NCBI GenBank assembly: GCA_012931725.1
Contig: CM022946.1
Location: forward strand, 75,318,339-75,382,338
Reading direction: 5' to 3'
Length of the DNA: 64,000 bases
Source: Litsea cubeba
Lineage: Eukaryota > Streptophyta > Magnoliopsida > Laurales > Lauraceae
Below the pieces are notes generated by a model, which worked only from the letters and a program-made list of their open reading frames with translations, made no database searches and had not been told where the DNA came from. Each line of letters begins with the position of its first letter. The first letter of the stretch is position 1. Position numbers and translations under genes: made by a program. Shown one piece after another: positions 22,865 through 33,176 of the stretch.

Positions 22865-24437
22865 AGCTGGCACACCCTGGGGCCCAGGATCGCAGGGAGG
22901 GCCCTGAAAACCCCGTTTTTCACCGTTTTTTCGCGATTCGAAGCGTCCGGCCTCTGGTATTTTCCAAAATTCATAATTTTGAGACACCAAATCCTCTGAC
23001 ATCCGTCAAAATCACGGGTCAATCATCAAAGAGTATCGAAATCAATATTGATCGCCAACCGGTCAACCAAAAAAGTGTGCTTTCTACCCGACCGATCGAG
23101 AAATCGACAGGACAGATGGCGCCGACCCGCTATTGGCAACCAATACTTGAAGTTACGTGGTCATCTGATGTCGATCTACATGAAGATCCATCATTGATCA
23201 TCGCCAGAAGAAACCCAAAAGACGCGGCACGGCCCGCGACTCTTCAACTGCTCGGCGACCACTTAATGCGATTAATTGACTAGCTTTATTGCAGTCATTA
23301 ATCCATTTCTTTGGACGGCCCAATCAGAAGCAAGCATCCTGTTGTTACAAGTCAATTGATTCATGGCATTCAACCCATGAAACTCCTCCCATCATGGCGA
23401 TTAAAGGCAATTAAATGCCCTCAATCTCCTCCGGCCAATCAGAAGCCAAGAAAAAGGAGTTACAAAATAAATGAATTAAATCCTGTAACTCCTCCCATTA
23501 TGCGGCTTAATGACAATAAAAGCCCATAAGCCCTCCTAAATGGCTACCAAAAAGCCTATAAATAGGAGAGCACTCCAAGAAGAAAGGACAGCATAGAATT
23601 CACACAACAGACTGCAGAAAATCCGGAAACTCGGAAAGAAAAAGGCATCAAAGAGAGAAAACTCTGCGGAAGTTCTACACCGACCACCGCTACAAGGTGA
23701 CAAAAGTCCCTTGGGGGGTATCCCCCCCCCCCCCAGGTCCTTGCCTTCTCCTTCTGCCTCTAATGGCTTAGACGTGGCTTTTCAGCCCGTCTACTTAGTT
23801 TTTTATTGGACATAGGACCTCCTTTTGGTATTTGTCCTCTAAAAACCTGAGATTATAGCCAGGCCAAGCGAATCAATAGCATCCTCTGTTCTCATCTGCA
23901 TGGATGATGGCGAAGTCCACATATGGCTTGCGACCGTCAATCTGAACGGGTCCCCCACAATCTCCTTAGAAGTTAGATCCTCATTTTCTTGCTTTTCCTT
24001 ATAGATTGTATTTTTCCAAAAGAGACAAAAATCACAACTCTTGTCTTTCATTATTGATAAGAATTGTAAATCGGCTATAAACGCCAAAATCGGCTATAAA
24101 CGCCAAAAATCGGCTATAAACGCCAAAAGCGGCTATAAACGCCAAAATCGGCTATAAATGCCAAAAAAATCGCCTTTCACGGCAAATCAAGAAAATGTCT
24201 CTTTTCTTAAATATATGTGCAATGGAAAACTTGAAAGAAGTTGATTTCCTTTTTACTTGCGAAGGTCGATCTCCGGATCACCACTTGTAATTCCAAGTAA
24301 AAATAAAAAATCCGGCACACCCACACAAAAAAATATTGATGCACGCTTCTGGCCCCCGGTTACGAAAGGGTCGTACCCAAACGGACTCCCACGTCCACCG
24401 ACTCCGGTAGAACCGGGCAGAATGCGCCGTTCCATTA
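22865..24437 (+). repeat. Primer-site fragment fused to a partial third LTR
   Basis: AGCTGGCACACCC (22865-22877) equals the start of the internal region at 6341. The sequence then continues as LTR from its middle (TGGGGCCCAGGATCG, equivalent to about 4814) to the LTR end at 24437 (CGTTCCATTA). ACCC is shared by both parents at the joint. The partial LTR has five CGGCTATAAACGCC units (24070-24160). CTCAC, the target duplication, follows at once. Confidence 0.85.
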
Positions 24438-24442
24438 CTCAC
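24438..24442. repeat. Right target-site duplication of copy 1 (CTCAC)
   Basis: Matches 3762-3766. Sequence right of it (GTCCGATGACCCTGG) continues the LTR of copy 0, comparable to GTCCGCCGACCCCGG at 6291. Confidence 0.9.
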
Positions 24443-24492
24443 GTCCGATGACCCTGGTGGCACCGCGAGCCGTGAGAAAAGGGAGTCCATCA
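24443..24492 (+). mobile_element. 3' LTR of Tat-type copy 0, last 50 bp
   Basis: It aligns with the last part of the other LTRs and ends GTCCATCA at 24492, equal to GTTCCATCA. It completes the LTR broken at 3766. Confidence 0.8.
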
Positions 24493-24769
24493 AGAAGATC
24501 TATCAGCAAGAAGATAGATATGAACATATACAAACAATCATAAAGATCTCCAAATATAACTAGTGCAGATATATACCTGCGGAGCTCGATTGTGCTCAAA
24601 TTGAGACTTTTGATACTTGATTATGCAAAACCCTTGAGCGGACACAAACTCCTAGGCCTTGCGATCTTTCACACTATGATCCAATTATAGAGAACTTCTC
24701 AAAAAGAATGGTGGGATCTCAATTGAGAAGAAAATCATGAATGCACTCAAACCAGAGAAACCAAAGGAG

Positions 24770-24776
<7 letters not shown>

Positions 24777-24804
<28 letters not shown>
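24777..24804. repeat. (AG)n microsatellite
   Basis: About 13 AG repeats inside the minus-strand family L LTR. Confidence 0.9.
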
Positions 24805-24809
<5 letters not shown>

Positions 24810-25423
24810 CACAAAGTTCGTCCAATGTTAAGTATTTCTGGATGTCCAGCCCTAGGGGTTAATTTATGCATTTTGGAACTTCTTCTCTGAGTTCTCTTAG
24901 AAGTCGCACTTTGATTTTTTTTTTCTTATGAGTTCTACACCTTTCTCTCTTATGTAACGTACTCCTTTTTCTGTTATGAGTATTGTTTGGTTATAACTCT
25001 GCTTTTTAGGACCAGCATGGGGACCACTGGGGATTCCTTAGATCTAGCTCCAACCGAAGCGTCTGGACCCCATATCTCATTTGAGTTGCGGCCCACAGTT
25101 AATTGCAAATAACTTCACTAAATAAATGCAATTGCACTCCAGTCCTAGGAATTTTACAAGAAGACCTTAATCTTTTCAATTACTACAAACAAGCCCCTCC
25201 ATCAATTATATCCATGGATCCAATGGAATTAAACTATCTAACCAAACTGGATCCACATGTTATTATCCTTGTGATAAAATTTATCACACTCATCATCGAT
25301 ACCATCCGATTAACTCATAATCAGAACGGGTTCGCACTTACCGACGATAAACTCCATTAATCTGCACAAGAAAATATTTCTCTTTTAGAGGACAGATTCC
25401 ATCTTGAGAATATATGTTCCCAC

Positions 25424-26288
25424 CATGGTTTTGAATCTCAGTCGATATGAACCAGTATCGGCCAGAACCGGTCCGATATATTGGTGTGATACCGATATCG
25501 GTATCAGTCACCAATATTTTTAAAAATACCGGTCAACCCGATATATCGGCCGATATTTTCAAAAATATTGGCCAAGTGGCATAAACCCTAATTTTATTTT
25601 TGTTTTTCCCCTCATTCCCTCATCCTCTTCATTTCCCCTCATCTCCTTAGCAGCCTCTCCCTATTGGGTCATTCTCTTCGATATATCCACCACTCTTAAC
25701 TCTTAATCCTTCAAGAAATCATTTTATGGAGCATGTTTTTTTAACCCATACTGAAGAAATGATGATGATGATATCGAGCCTGGGCGACACTCCACTTGGA
25801 ACTAGGTTGTCATACTCATCAGTCTCTCTCACTCTTTCTCTAGTACCCCACTAATTTCAAGTAAACCATGAACCTTTTGATGTCCGAATGCTTTATGATT
25901 TATCTGTCTCACTATCATGTTTTAAAATTTAATATGTTATCTTCATGGTCTTGAATTTTACAACTTATTTGATGATTGAGTGACTAATAAATGATAATTG
26001 ATATGTTATCTTTATTATCTTATATTGTACACTAATAAATTGATCATGAGCCAAAATAATGGTTGCATTATATGAAATACTAGAGAAGACAACGACACGG
26101 ACAAGACTCATAACTTAAGGTGACCGATATTCTGGATTTTTTTTTAGATTTTTTGCGAATTGTTTTGGATTAAAAAAAATTTCACACCACGACAACCGCG
26201 ACGGACCGATAAGCGCGACCGATACCGATATCATATCAATTTTTTGTACCGGTTGATACCGCGACCGATATCGCGATTTTGAACCTTG
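25424..26288. mobile_element. 865-bp non-autonomous hAT-like DNA element
   Basis: GTTCCCAC occurs at 25416-25423 and 26289-26296, an 8-bp target duplication. The related LTR at 29640 has only one copy of this site. The ends are imperfect inverted repeats: CATGGTTTTGAATC on the left and CAAGGTTCAAAATC read inward from the right. Ends are enriched in GATATCGG and ACCGATATC motifs, typical of subterminal binding repeats. There is no coding capacity. The 8-bp duplication points to hAT; the superfamily is inferred. Confidence 0.78.
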
Positions 26289-26858
26289 GTTCCCACAATC
26301 CCACCACCATCTACACAAGATACCGAGGTGTTGACCTACAATTGGCCTCACTCATTGGTAAGTTAAAAGTAAATGCATAGCAAAGTCCATTATACTCTCT
26401 GGATTGAGAGCTTATTGCTTGGAAATTATGAGAACATCCCTTAATTTAAGGCAGTATTTTGTATAAAGTGCTACTCATGGTCCTTCAGTGCATCCAATGT
26501 ACTAGCATAACAATCTAGAGTCTTCCACTCAAACCTTACTATCTCATAGTAATTGCGGTGCTACAACCTTTTCAGATGAGATTCCCAGTTTAAACACTGG
26601 CTGTGAAACTCTTCAAGTATAAGACTTGTGATCTATGTCTCCTGCATGTGAATCTCACCCACACACATGGATCACATTTAATATACTTAATGGCTCCTAT
26701 TTATTTCATGAACAATCAAGTCATTTTGTTTCAATTATGTACAACCATTAACCAAATCCTATTCATCTAATGAATGAAAATATGAATTTATAAATCAATT
26801 AAGATAACAAATGCATTTATTTACATCATCCATTGGATTGAGAATATACAATCTAACA

Positions 26859-28820
26859 AATTATTCCACCAGAAACTCCACATCTTCACATCTTCAACTT
26901 AGATGGGATGATAAGCCACTTAAGTTAGATGTCGATCCAAAACTCTCTAGATAAATTGAAACTAAAGCATTAGATAATCTCATGGTAATTAACCAGCTAC
27001 TTAATTCGACATGGGCCTCATGGCAGGTGGGCGACACCATTTCTAACAATTTTTTTACTAGCCCCGTTGATAGAAAGGCACTGTCTAAAATCCGTAGAAA
27101 TTCAGTTCTAGCCATAGTCCGCACTGACTACAATGTGCAACTACAAGAAGTTAGTACAGTGTGTCAGCAGATCCCTACACGTCCCATATATGCATGGGCA
27201 AATATGGACTGTCCAAATGCTGGCTACACTGACATGTTTGAAGATTCATACCAGATGGATGATTAATACCATCCAGTTGATAGCCATCAAATAGGTGGTT
27301 AAATGAGTAATTCAATGAGCAAAAACAAACAAATAAATTGCCCAGTTAAAAGATTTTTCAAATGGGTCACCACTTTGCATATGGTTTGAAAGGCCCAGAT
27401 TAGATTGCAATTAAAAAAAAAAAAGTAGGCAATATTAAGATGGGTCCCACCTAACTGTTTGGCATGGCTAGCAACTGATCTGAACTAAAAAAGTGATGGG
27501 AAGCTTGAATGACTAAGCAGGCCAAAGGGAAAGTCAAAAGTTATTTCAGCTTATGTATTTGGTAACACTTTTCCTCTTTTCCCCTCTTGTTCAAGCAGCC
27601 AGGATTCATCATGTCTCCTGGTAAAACCACTAGATCTGTCCTCGCTTTCCTTTGCCTTCCTTTTGTTTTATATTCAAAAGAAGAAAAAAAAAAAAGTACA
27701 TTCAAACTATCAAGAAGAGTACTCTTTCAGATAAATCACAAGATGGGCCTGAGCCAAAAAAAGAAATTTTTTTCTTTTGTCGGTAAGGAGTATTCATCCC
27801 TTCTTCAACAGATATTTTTATCTTACAAAAAAAAACAGATAATTTAAACTTTTATATAAAAAAAAACACATATTTTAAACAAGAAAAAAATACACATTAT
27901 TATTTTTATCTCTCTCCCGTCTGCGACTGTAATAATCCCCTAAAATGATGCAAAGAATCGCCTCAAAAATCATGAATTGAATAAATGATAGGACCTCACA
28001 TGTTGCTTTTGAATTTGTAGAGTTCCCCCTGCAAATTCATCATCAATTTTTTTTCAGTAAAACAGACATGAGTTAGTATTGTAACAATTGAAAAGAATTC
28101 CAGACTTGGGGCATGTCTGGATGCACCCCAAATTTGAAATTCTTGTATGACACATTCATTTGTATGGAATTGAATACATAGGAATTCATGGTATAACGGG
28201 CTCCAATGAAGGATTATTAAAGAAGTGAGGGGTGAAGGATATAAGGTGGAGATGTAGATGAATATCTTGACTGTCAGGATTTGAATTTCTAGGGTGATGG
28301 CTGAGTATTCATTTTCCATCTCCACTCGATTCATTTTCGATTAATGGAGATATTATTTGGTGGCAATTTTTAGATATTCTCCTTTCTTCAATTTTAAACA
28401 CTTCTAGAAATAGAAGTATTAGAATACCTAGGAATTCCAATGCAACAAGCAGGCCCTTAGTATTTTGACTGCAAAAGGCGATATCCATTTCACTGCAGTA
28501 TGTCTTGTGTGAAATGAGATTTGAAAAACTCATCGCATGAATCTTCTTTACCGATTTTTCCACCACATAAACCAATAGCAGGGCCTGGTGCTGATGCTGA
28601 TTGGGAGTAGCAAAGGAAGAAACACTATCCCACTTTTGTGGGCCACAGATTTCTGTGCTGCTCCAAATGCAAAGTGGAAAAGCAATTATCTGTTTTAACA
28701 AACTAGTCAATCTGGCTGTGAGAATTTGTTCCTTTTTTTTCTTTAAAAGGGGGAAGCAGGAGTGTTGATTATATACTTTCCTTATTTTCATTACCTGATC
28801 CATATGAAGATGCATGGTTG
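26859..28820. other. Intergenic host DNA, no gene recognised
   Basis: AT-rich sequence with short open frames on both strands (for example 26982-27266) and no recognisable domain or splice pattern. It has A-runs and a possible small inverted-repeat element at 28108-28457. Nothing here supports a gene. Confidence 0.5.
28108..28457. mobile_element. Possible MITE
   Basis: The left end reads GGGGCATGTCTGGATGCACC and the right end, inverted, reads GGGCCTGCTTGTTGCATTGG. These resemble the GGGCCTGTTTGGATGCA ends of many plant MITEs. The interior has complementary AATTCC tracts. I see no clear target duplication. Confidence 0.35.
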
Positions 28821-30094
28821 TGTTAGTTTTATGGACTCAATCCAGTAGATGATATAATAAATTGATTAATTTCTTTATTTATCAGTATATTTATGCTTTC
28901 CTTTCATGAGATGAATTGTGATTTATTATATATATGCACATAACCAATACGAATGACATGATGGTTCATGAGATGAACCGGAGTCCGTAAGTATATTAGA
29001 TGTAACACATGTGTATGAATGAGATCCACATACGAGAGACATGTGTGACAAATCTGTTAGTTTTATGGACTCAATCCAGTAGATGATATAATAAATTAAT
29101 TAATTTCTTTATTTATCAGTATATTCATGCTTTCCTTTCATGAGATGAATGGTGATTTATTATATACTTGCACATAACCAATACGAATGACATGATGGTT
29201 CATGAGATAAACCGGGGTCCACAAGTATATTAGATGTAACACATGTGTATGGATGAGATCCACATACGGGAGACATGTGTGGCAAATCTTATACTTAAAT
29301 ATTATCACAACCAGTGATGAGACTGGACATCTCATACTGATAAGGTTGCAGTACTTTGATCACTATGAGATAGTGTGATTTGTCTCGATCATCAGAATGG
29401 AAGATTCTGGATCATAGTGCTGGTACAATTGATGTATTGAAGGACCATGAGAAGCACCTTATAAACACTGTCTTTATTTTAAGGTCTGCTCTCATAATTC
29501 CCTAGCAATAGGCTCTCAATCCTGAGACATTAATGAACTCAAGTTTCTATCTATTCATTTGCTTTGAGTCACCAATGAGTGAGGCCAACTGTAGGTCAAC
29601 ACCTCGGTGATTTGGGTACATGGTAGTAGAGCTGTGGGAACATTCAATAGTCAAGAAGGAATCTATCTCTAATATCCCCTTCTGCCAATTAATGGATTTA
29701 TCATTGGTAAGTGCGCACCCATTCCGATTAAGAGTTAATTGGAAAGGTACTATTGATCATTATAATTAATTGGGACTCAAGGATAATAAGATATGGATCT
29801 AGTTTGGAAGACAGATCCAATTAATCCATGGATATTGATAGAGGGGTCTACTTGTGGTAATGTGAAAGTTTAGGGTCTTCTATGTAATATTCCTAAGACT
29901 GGAGTTCAATTGCATTTATATAGTGGAGTTATTTGCAATTAACTGTGGGCCCGGATTACACATGAGATGTGGGGTCGCGAGTCCCAGTTGGAGCCAGCTT
30001 TCTAAGGAATCCCTAGTGGTCCCCACGCTAGCCCAATTATTAGAAAGTATCTAATTCTAGTTGAACTCTAAAAGGAAAGTTACTATTTCTATTT

Positions 30095-30306
30095 GAAGTG
30101 AGACTTCTAATAGTGGTAATAGTAGACTTACTAATTTTAGTAGAAGTGAGACTTCTATTTTAATTAGAAAAGAATTGGAAAGTTACTAATCATATTTGAA
30201 GTGGGACTTCTAATTATGATATGGTAAGTTACTAATTAATTAATGGAAGTAAGACTTCTATTTTAATTAAGAAGAGATAGTTACTAATTTTTGGAAGTAA
30301 GACTTC
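30095..30306 (+). promoter_or_regulatory. Five GAAGTNNNACTTC palindromes upstream of the LTR TATA box
   Basis: Perfect 5-bp arms occur at 30095-30107, 30143-30155, 30198-30210, 30246-30258 and 30294-30306, spaced 48, 55, 48 and 48 bp. Centres are GAG, GAG, GGG, AAG and AAG. The last ends 34 bp before the TATA box. The layout looks like an array of dimeric factor sites; no factor is assigned. Confidence 0.6.
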
Positions 30307-30339
30307 TAATGGAAATTAGTAAGTTGGGCTTGCAAAAGC

Positions 30340-30347
30340 TATAAATA
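30340..30347 (+). promoter_or_regulatory. TATA box of the inner solo LTR
   Basis: CTATAAATAAGAGG lies about 530 bp before the LTR end, which suits a U3/R boundary shortly downstream. Confidence 0.6.
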
Positions 30348-31821
30348 AGAGGAGAAGAGGGCCTTGGACGTCCCATGCATAAATCCACCTAGGGATTCAC
30401 GCCCAAGTCCCCTAGAGCAAGTGTTGCTCGAGTTTTTCCTCTCTCTCCCTCTTCTAGTTCTCTTTCTAGTTCCTCCCTAGAGTTCCTAGTAGTTTTCTCT
30501 TGGAGATCCCACCATCTTCTTGAGAAAAAGGAGAATCTAATACGGGTCATAGTGTGGAAGATCAAGAGGTCTTGGAGATCCCTATTTGATTAGTGAAAGC
30601 GTTTTATCATCAAAGAAAGACGCAACTCCTCCATTAGAGCACAACCGAGCTCCAAAGGTATAATCCACTTCCTTGCATGTTCTAGATTATTATGGATGCT
30701 TGTTAGTTGCTGTTTCTATCTTCTAGATAGATTGTATTTACTGATCATGATGACTGAGATTGAGGACATGGATCTTGGATTGGGTTTTATAGCCTTGTGG
30801 ATAGTTGATCCCTGCGTCAAGTGGGTCAAATGTTTTTAAAACCTATCCTAGAGGCCCACCCTATTTCCAACAAAATCTTATACTTAAATATCTTCACAAC
30901 CAGTGATGAGACTGGACATCTTATAGTGACAAAGTTGCAACATTTTGATCACTATGAGATAGTGTGATTTATCTTGATCATCAGAATGGAAGATTCTGGA
31001 TCATAGTGCTGGTACATTGGATGTATTAAATGACCATGAGAAGCGCCTTATAAACACTATCTTTACTTTAAGGTCTGATCTCATAATTCCCTAGCAATAG
31101 GCTCTCAATCCTGAGACATTAATGAACTCAAGTTTCTATCTATTCATTTGCTTTGAGTCACCAATGAGTGAGGCCAACTGTAGGTCAACACCTTGGTGAT
31201 TTGGGTACGTGGTAGTAGAGCTGTGGGAACGTTCAATGGTCAAGATGGAATCTATCTCTAATATCCCCTTGTGCCAATTAATGGATTTATCATTGATAAG
31301 TGCGCACCCATTCCGATTAAGAGTTAATTGGAAAGGTTCCTATGATCATTATAATTGATTGGGGCTCAAGGATAATAAGATATGGATCTAGTTTGGAAAA
31401 CAGGTCCAATTGATCCATGAATATTGATAGAGGGGTCTACTTGTGGTAATGTGGAAGTTTAGGGTCTTCTTGAGAAAAAGGAGAATCTGCTACGGGTCAT
31501 AGCGTGGAAGATCAAGAGGTCTTAGAGATCCCTATTTGATTAGTGAAAGCGTTTCATCATCAAAGAAAGGCACAACTTCTCCATTAGAGCACAATCGAGC
31601 TCCAAAGGTTTTATCCACTTCCTTGCATGTTGTAGATTATTATGGATGCTTATTAGTTGTTATTTCTATCTTCTAGATAGATTGTATTTACTGATCATGA
31701 TGGCTGAGATTGAGGGTTTACTTCTTGAATTGGGTTTTATAGCCTTCTGGATAGTTGATCCCTGCATCAAGTGGGTCAAAAGTTTTGAAACCTATCCTAG
31801 AGGCCCACCCTATTTCCAACA

Positions 31822-32744
31822 GGTTGTTGGTTTGGCAGCTCCATGCAAATGGAATCTGAAGGCTTGTGTAACTAATTACGTGGGCCAATTAGCCAAGTGT
31901 TGCAAGCTTACATGCTTTCTTTCATGTACAGACTTTGTAGATAAACTTGTGCGCTTTTCGCTATTGACAAATTTACATCAATTTCCTGTCAAAATATGGT
32001 AAATATATCGAAAGCATTAAAACATTAAGATCAAAGAAATGGGCAAGTAGTACAGAGGAAAAAAAAAGAGGAAAGAAAAGAAAAAACCTACCTTTGGTTA
32101 GTGGTGAGATAACTTCAACCTCATGAGGCAGAGATTTTCTAAACAGCCTCTGCCTAGAAATAATGGATGAAAATAATTAGGATAGAAACAAATCATCTCA
32201 AAATGAGATGAATACAAGTATAGATTTCCAGTGAAACCCAGTATGTTCTCAATAAAGTTCACATGTGCATACATGATACATCAAAATTTCATTTTAGGAT
32301 ATGGGAATTGCATATCCCAATAACCCATGTTTATGAACTGCCTAATAGACACATTTCATTTAGAGGAGAAAGGATGACCATACATTTATTGATGAAGAAT
32401 TCAAACAAAAGAGTTTTGATGAGATCTAACGACTGTATAAAAATTAGCTCATACATAAAAGTAAGAAAAGAAAAAGTTTCCACGGAAAGAAATTGGATAA
32501 AATGTTCTACGTCTTTTACATTTTGTCAGTGTAGTGGTAATGTAAAATACACATTCAAACAGTAGGGAGAATGATTGAATAGAAGTTCAGAATAGCTTAC
32601 CACATGGATAAGTTACAGCAACTCATATTCTCTTTAGTAGTAAATCCGATGTATTTCCAAAACTTCATTCTTTTAGTGGATAACCATCTCTTCCTATAGA
32701 ACAAAACCTGCTAAATCTTAGAATGAAAAAAGAAAGAAATATAT

Positions 32745-32791
<47 letters not shown>

Positions 32792-33176
32792 CATTTCCTC
32801 CTTTGCATACTGTGAGAGACATCTAGTGGGCCCACTATATAATCAAATCTGATGGAGCAGCTAAATCATAAACCCCCACACCCCCACCCCCAAACATGTC
32901 ACAGATCCCATCAAATTTGCACCATCTAAATGGATTGTACCGATAAACTTGTGAGCAACAGATCACTGGGTTAGAATCATTGGATGGACTTGAAATTTCA
33001 TATCTAGGGTGGTTCTCACCTGGATCTTTCGATCCTCACCTCTCCCATGATCTTTGGGCCCTGGCAGTTGTCTCGCACAGAGGGATTCCTCTCAATGATT
33101 TCCACATAAAAAAGAGAACATTTTAACCAGGAAAGAAAGAACATACCTGGTTCTAGGTAATGTGTAGTTTTTCTCC
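31822..33176. other. 3' flank of the phosphatase gene
   Basis: Host DNA between the solo LTR and the stop codon of the phosphatase gene. The first few hundred bases left of 33177 should hold the 3' untranslated region and polyadenylation site of that gene. There is an (AG)n microsatellite at about 32750-32787. No other gene is recognisable. Confidence 0.5.
32750..32787. repeat. (AG)n microsatellite
   Basis: About 18 AG units downstream of the phosphatase gene. Confidence 0.9.

Larger units (their letters stand above)
3767..24437 (+). mobile_element. Tat-type LTR retrotransposon copy 1, about 20.7 kb
   Basis: Order: 5' LTR (3767-6340), primer-binding site (6344), leader with tandem repeats (6570-8160), candidate splice acceptor (8529), gag (8550-11845), integrase remnant (11846-13082), four tandem-repeat blocks (13430-14545), antisense multi-exon gene (14550-19157), repeated hairpins (19891-20091), polypurine tract (20319-20331), full LTR (20332-22864), then a primer-site fragment joined to a second, partial LTR (22865-24437). 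The Tat/Ogre lineage is inferred from the long LTRs, the C-x2-H type gag zinc motif, the extra plant-type RNase H seen in copy 2 and the antisense gene. No protease or reverse transcriptase is present, so it cannot copy itself. Confidence 0.88.
24493..26858 (-). mobile_element. Family L LTR, minus strand, interrupted
   Basis: Diverged reverse complement of the solo LTR at 29055-30872. Matches include GAGCTCGATTGTGCTC (24576; GAGCACAACCGAGCTC at 30636 on the other strand), the block before 25100 around the GCCCACAGTTAATTGCAAAT stretch, and GAGGTGTTGACCTACA with GGCCTCACTCATTGGT (26325-26360). It ends in CTAACA at 26858. Its other end lies left of copy 0, which inserted into it. It carries an AG microsatellite (24777-24804) and the hAT-like element. 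Confidence 0.75.
29055..30872 (+). mobile_element. Inner family L solo LTR, 1,818 bp
   Basis: Starts TGTTAGTTTTATGG, ends TTTCCAACA, and is flanked by AAATC (29050-29054 and 30873-30877). It sits inside an LTR of the same family. It has a TATA box at 30340 and five palindromes just upstream. Its superfamily (copia or gypsy) cannot be told from the LTR alone. Confidence 0.92.
28821..31821 (+). mobile_element. Outer family L solo LTR, split by an inner one
   Basis: Starts TGTTAGTTTTATGG, ends TATTTCCAACA, and is flanked by GGTTG on both sides (28816-28820 and 31822-31826). The LTR consists of 28821-29054 and 30873-31821. It lacks about 640 bp relative to the inner LTR; the deletion joint (about 31465) lies at TCTTCT, which is present at both parental ends. 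There is no internal region or second LTR, so it is a solo LTR left by recombination. Confidence 0.9.

Noticed and set aside
22831..23283. 150-codon frame, repeated in the LTRs at 4707, 21567 and 43976
   Set aside because: It recurs because LTRs are repeated; the frame is shortened or shifted in some LTRs and no domain is visible.
26982..27266. 94-codon plus-strand frame in host DNA
   Set aside because: No domain, no splice context, and a competing frame on the other strand; probably chance.
32120..32160. AACAGCCTCTGCC motif resembling the tail of some plant SINEs
   Set aside because: Too short to support, and I found no A or B box or duplication around it.
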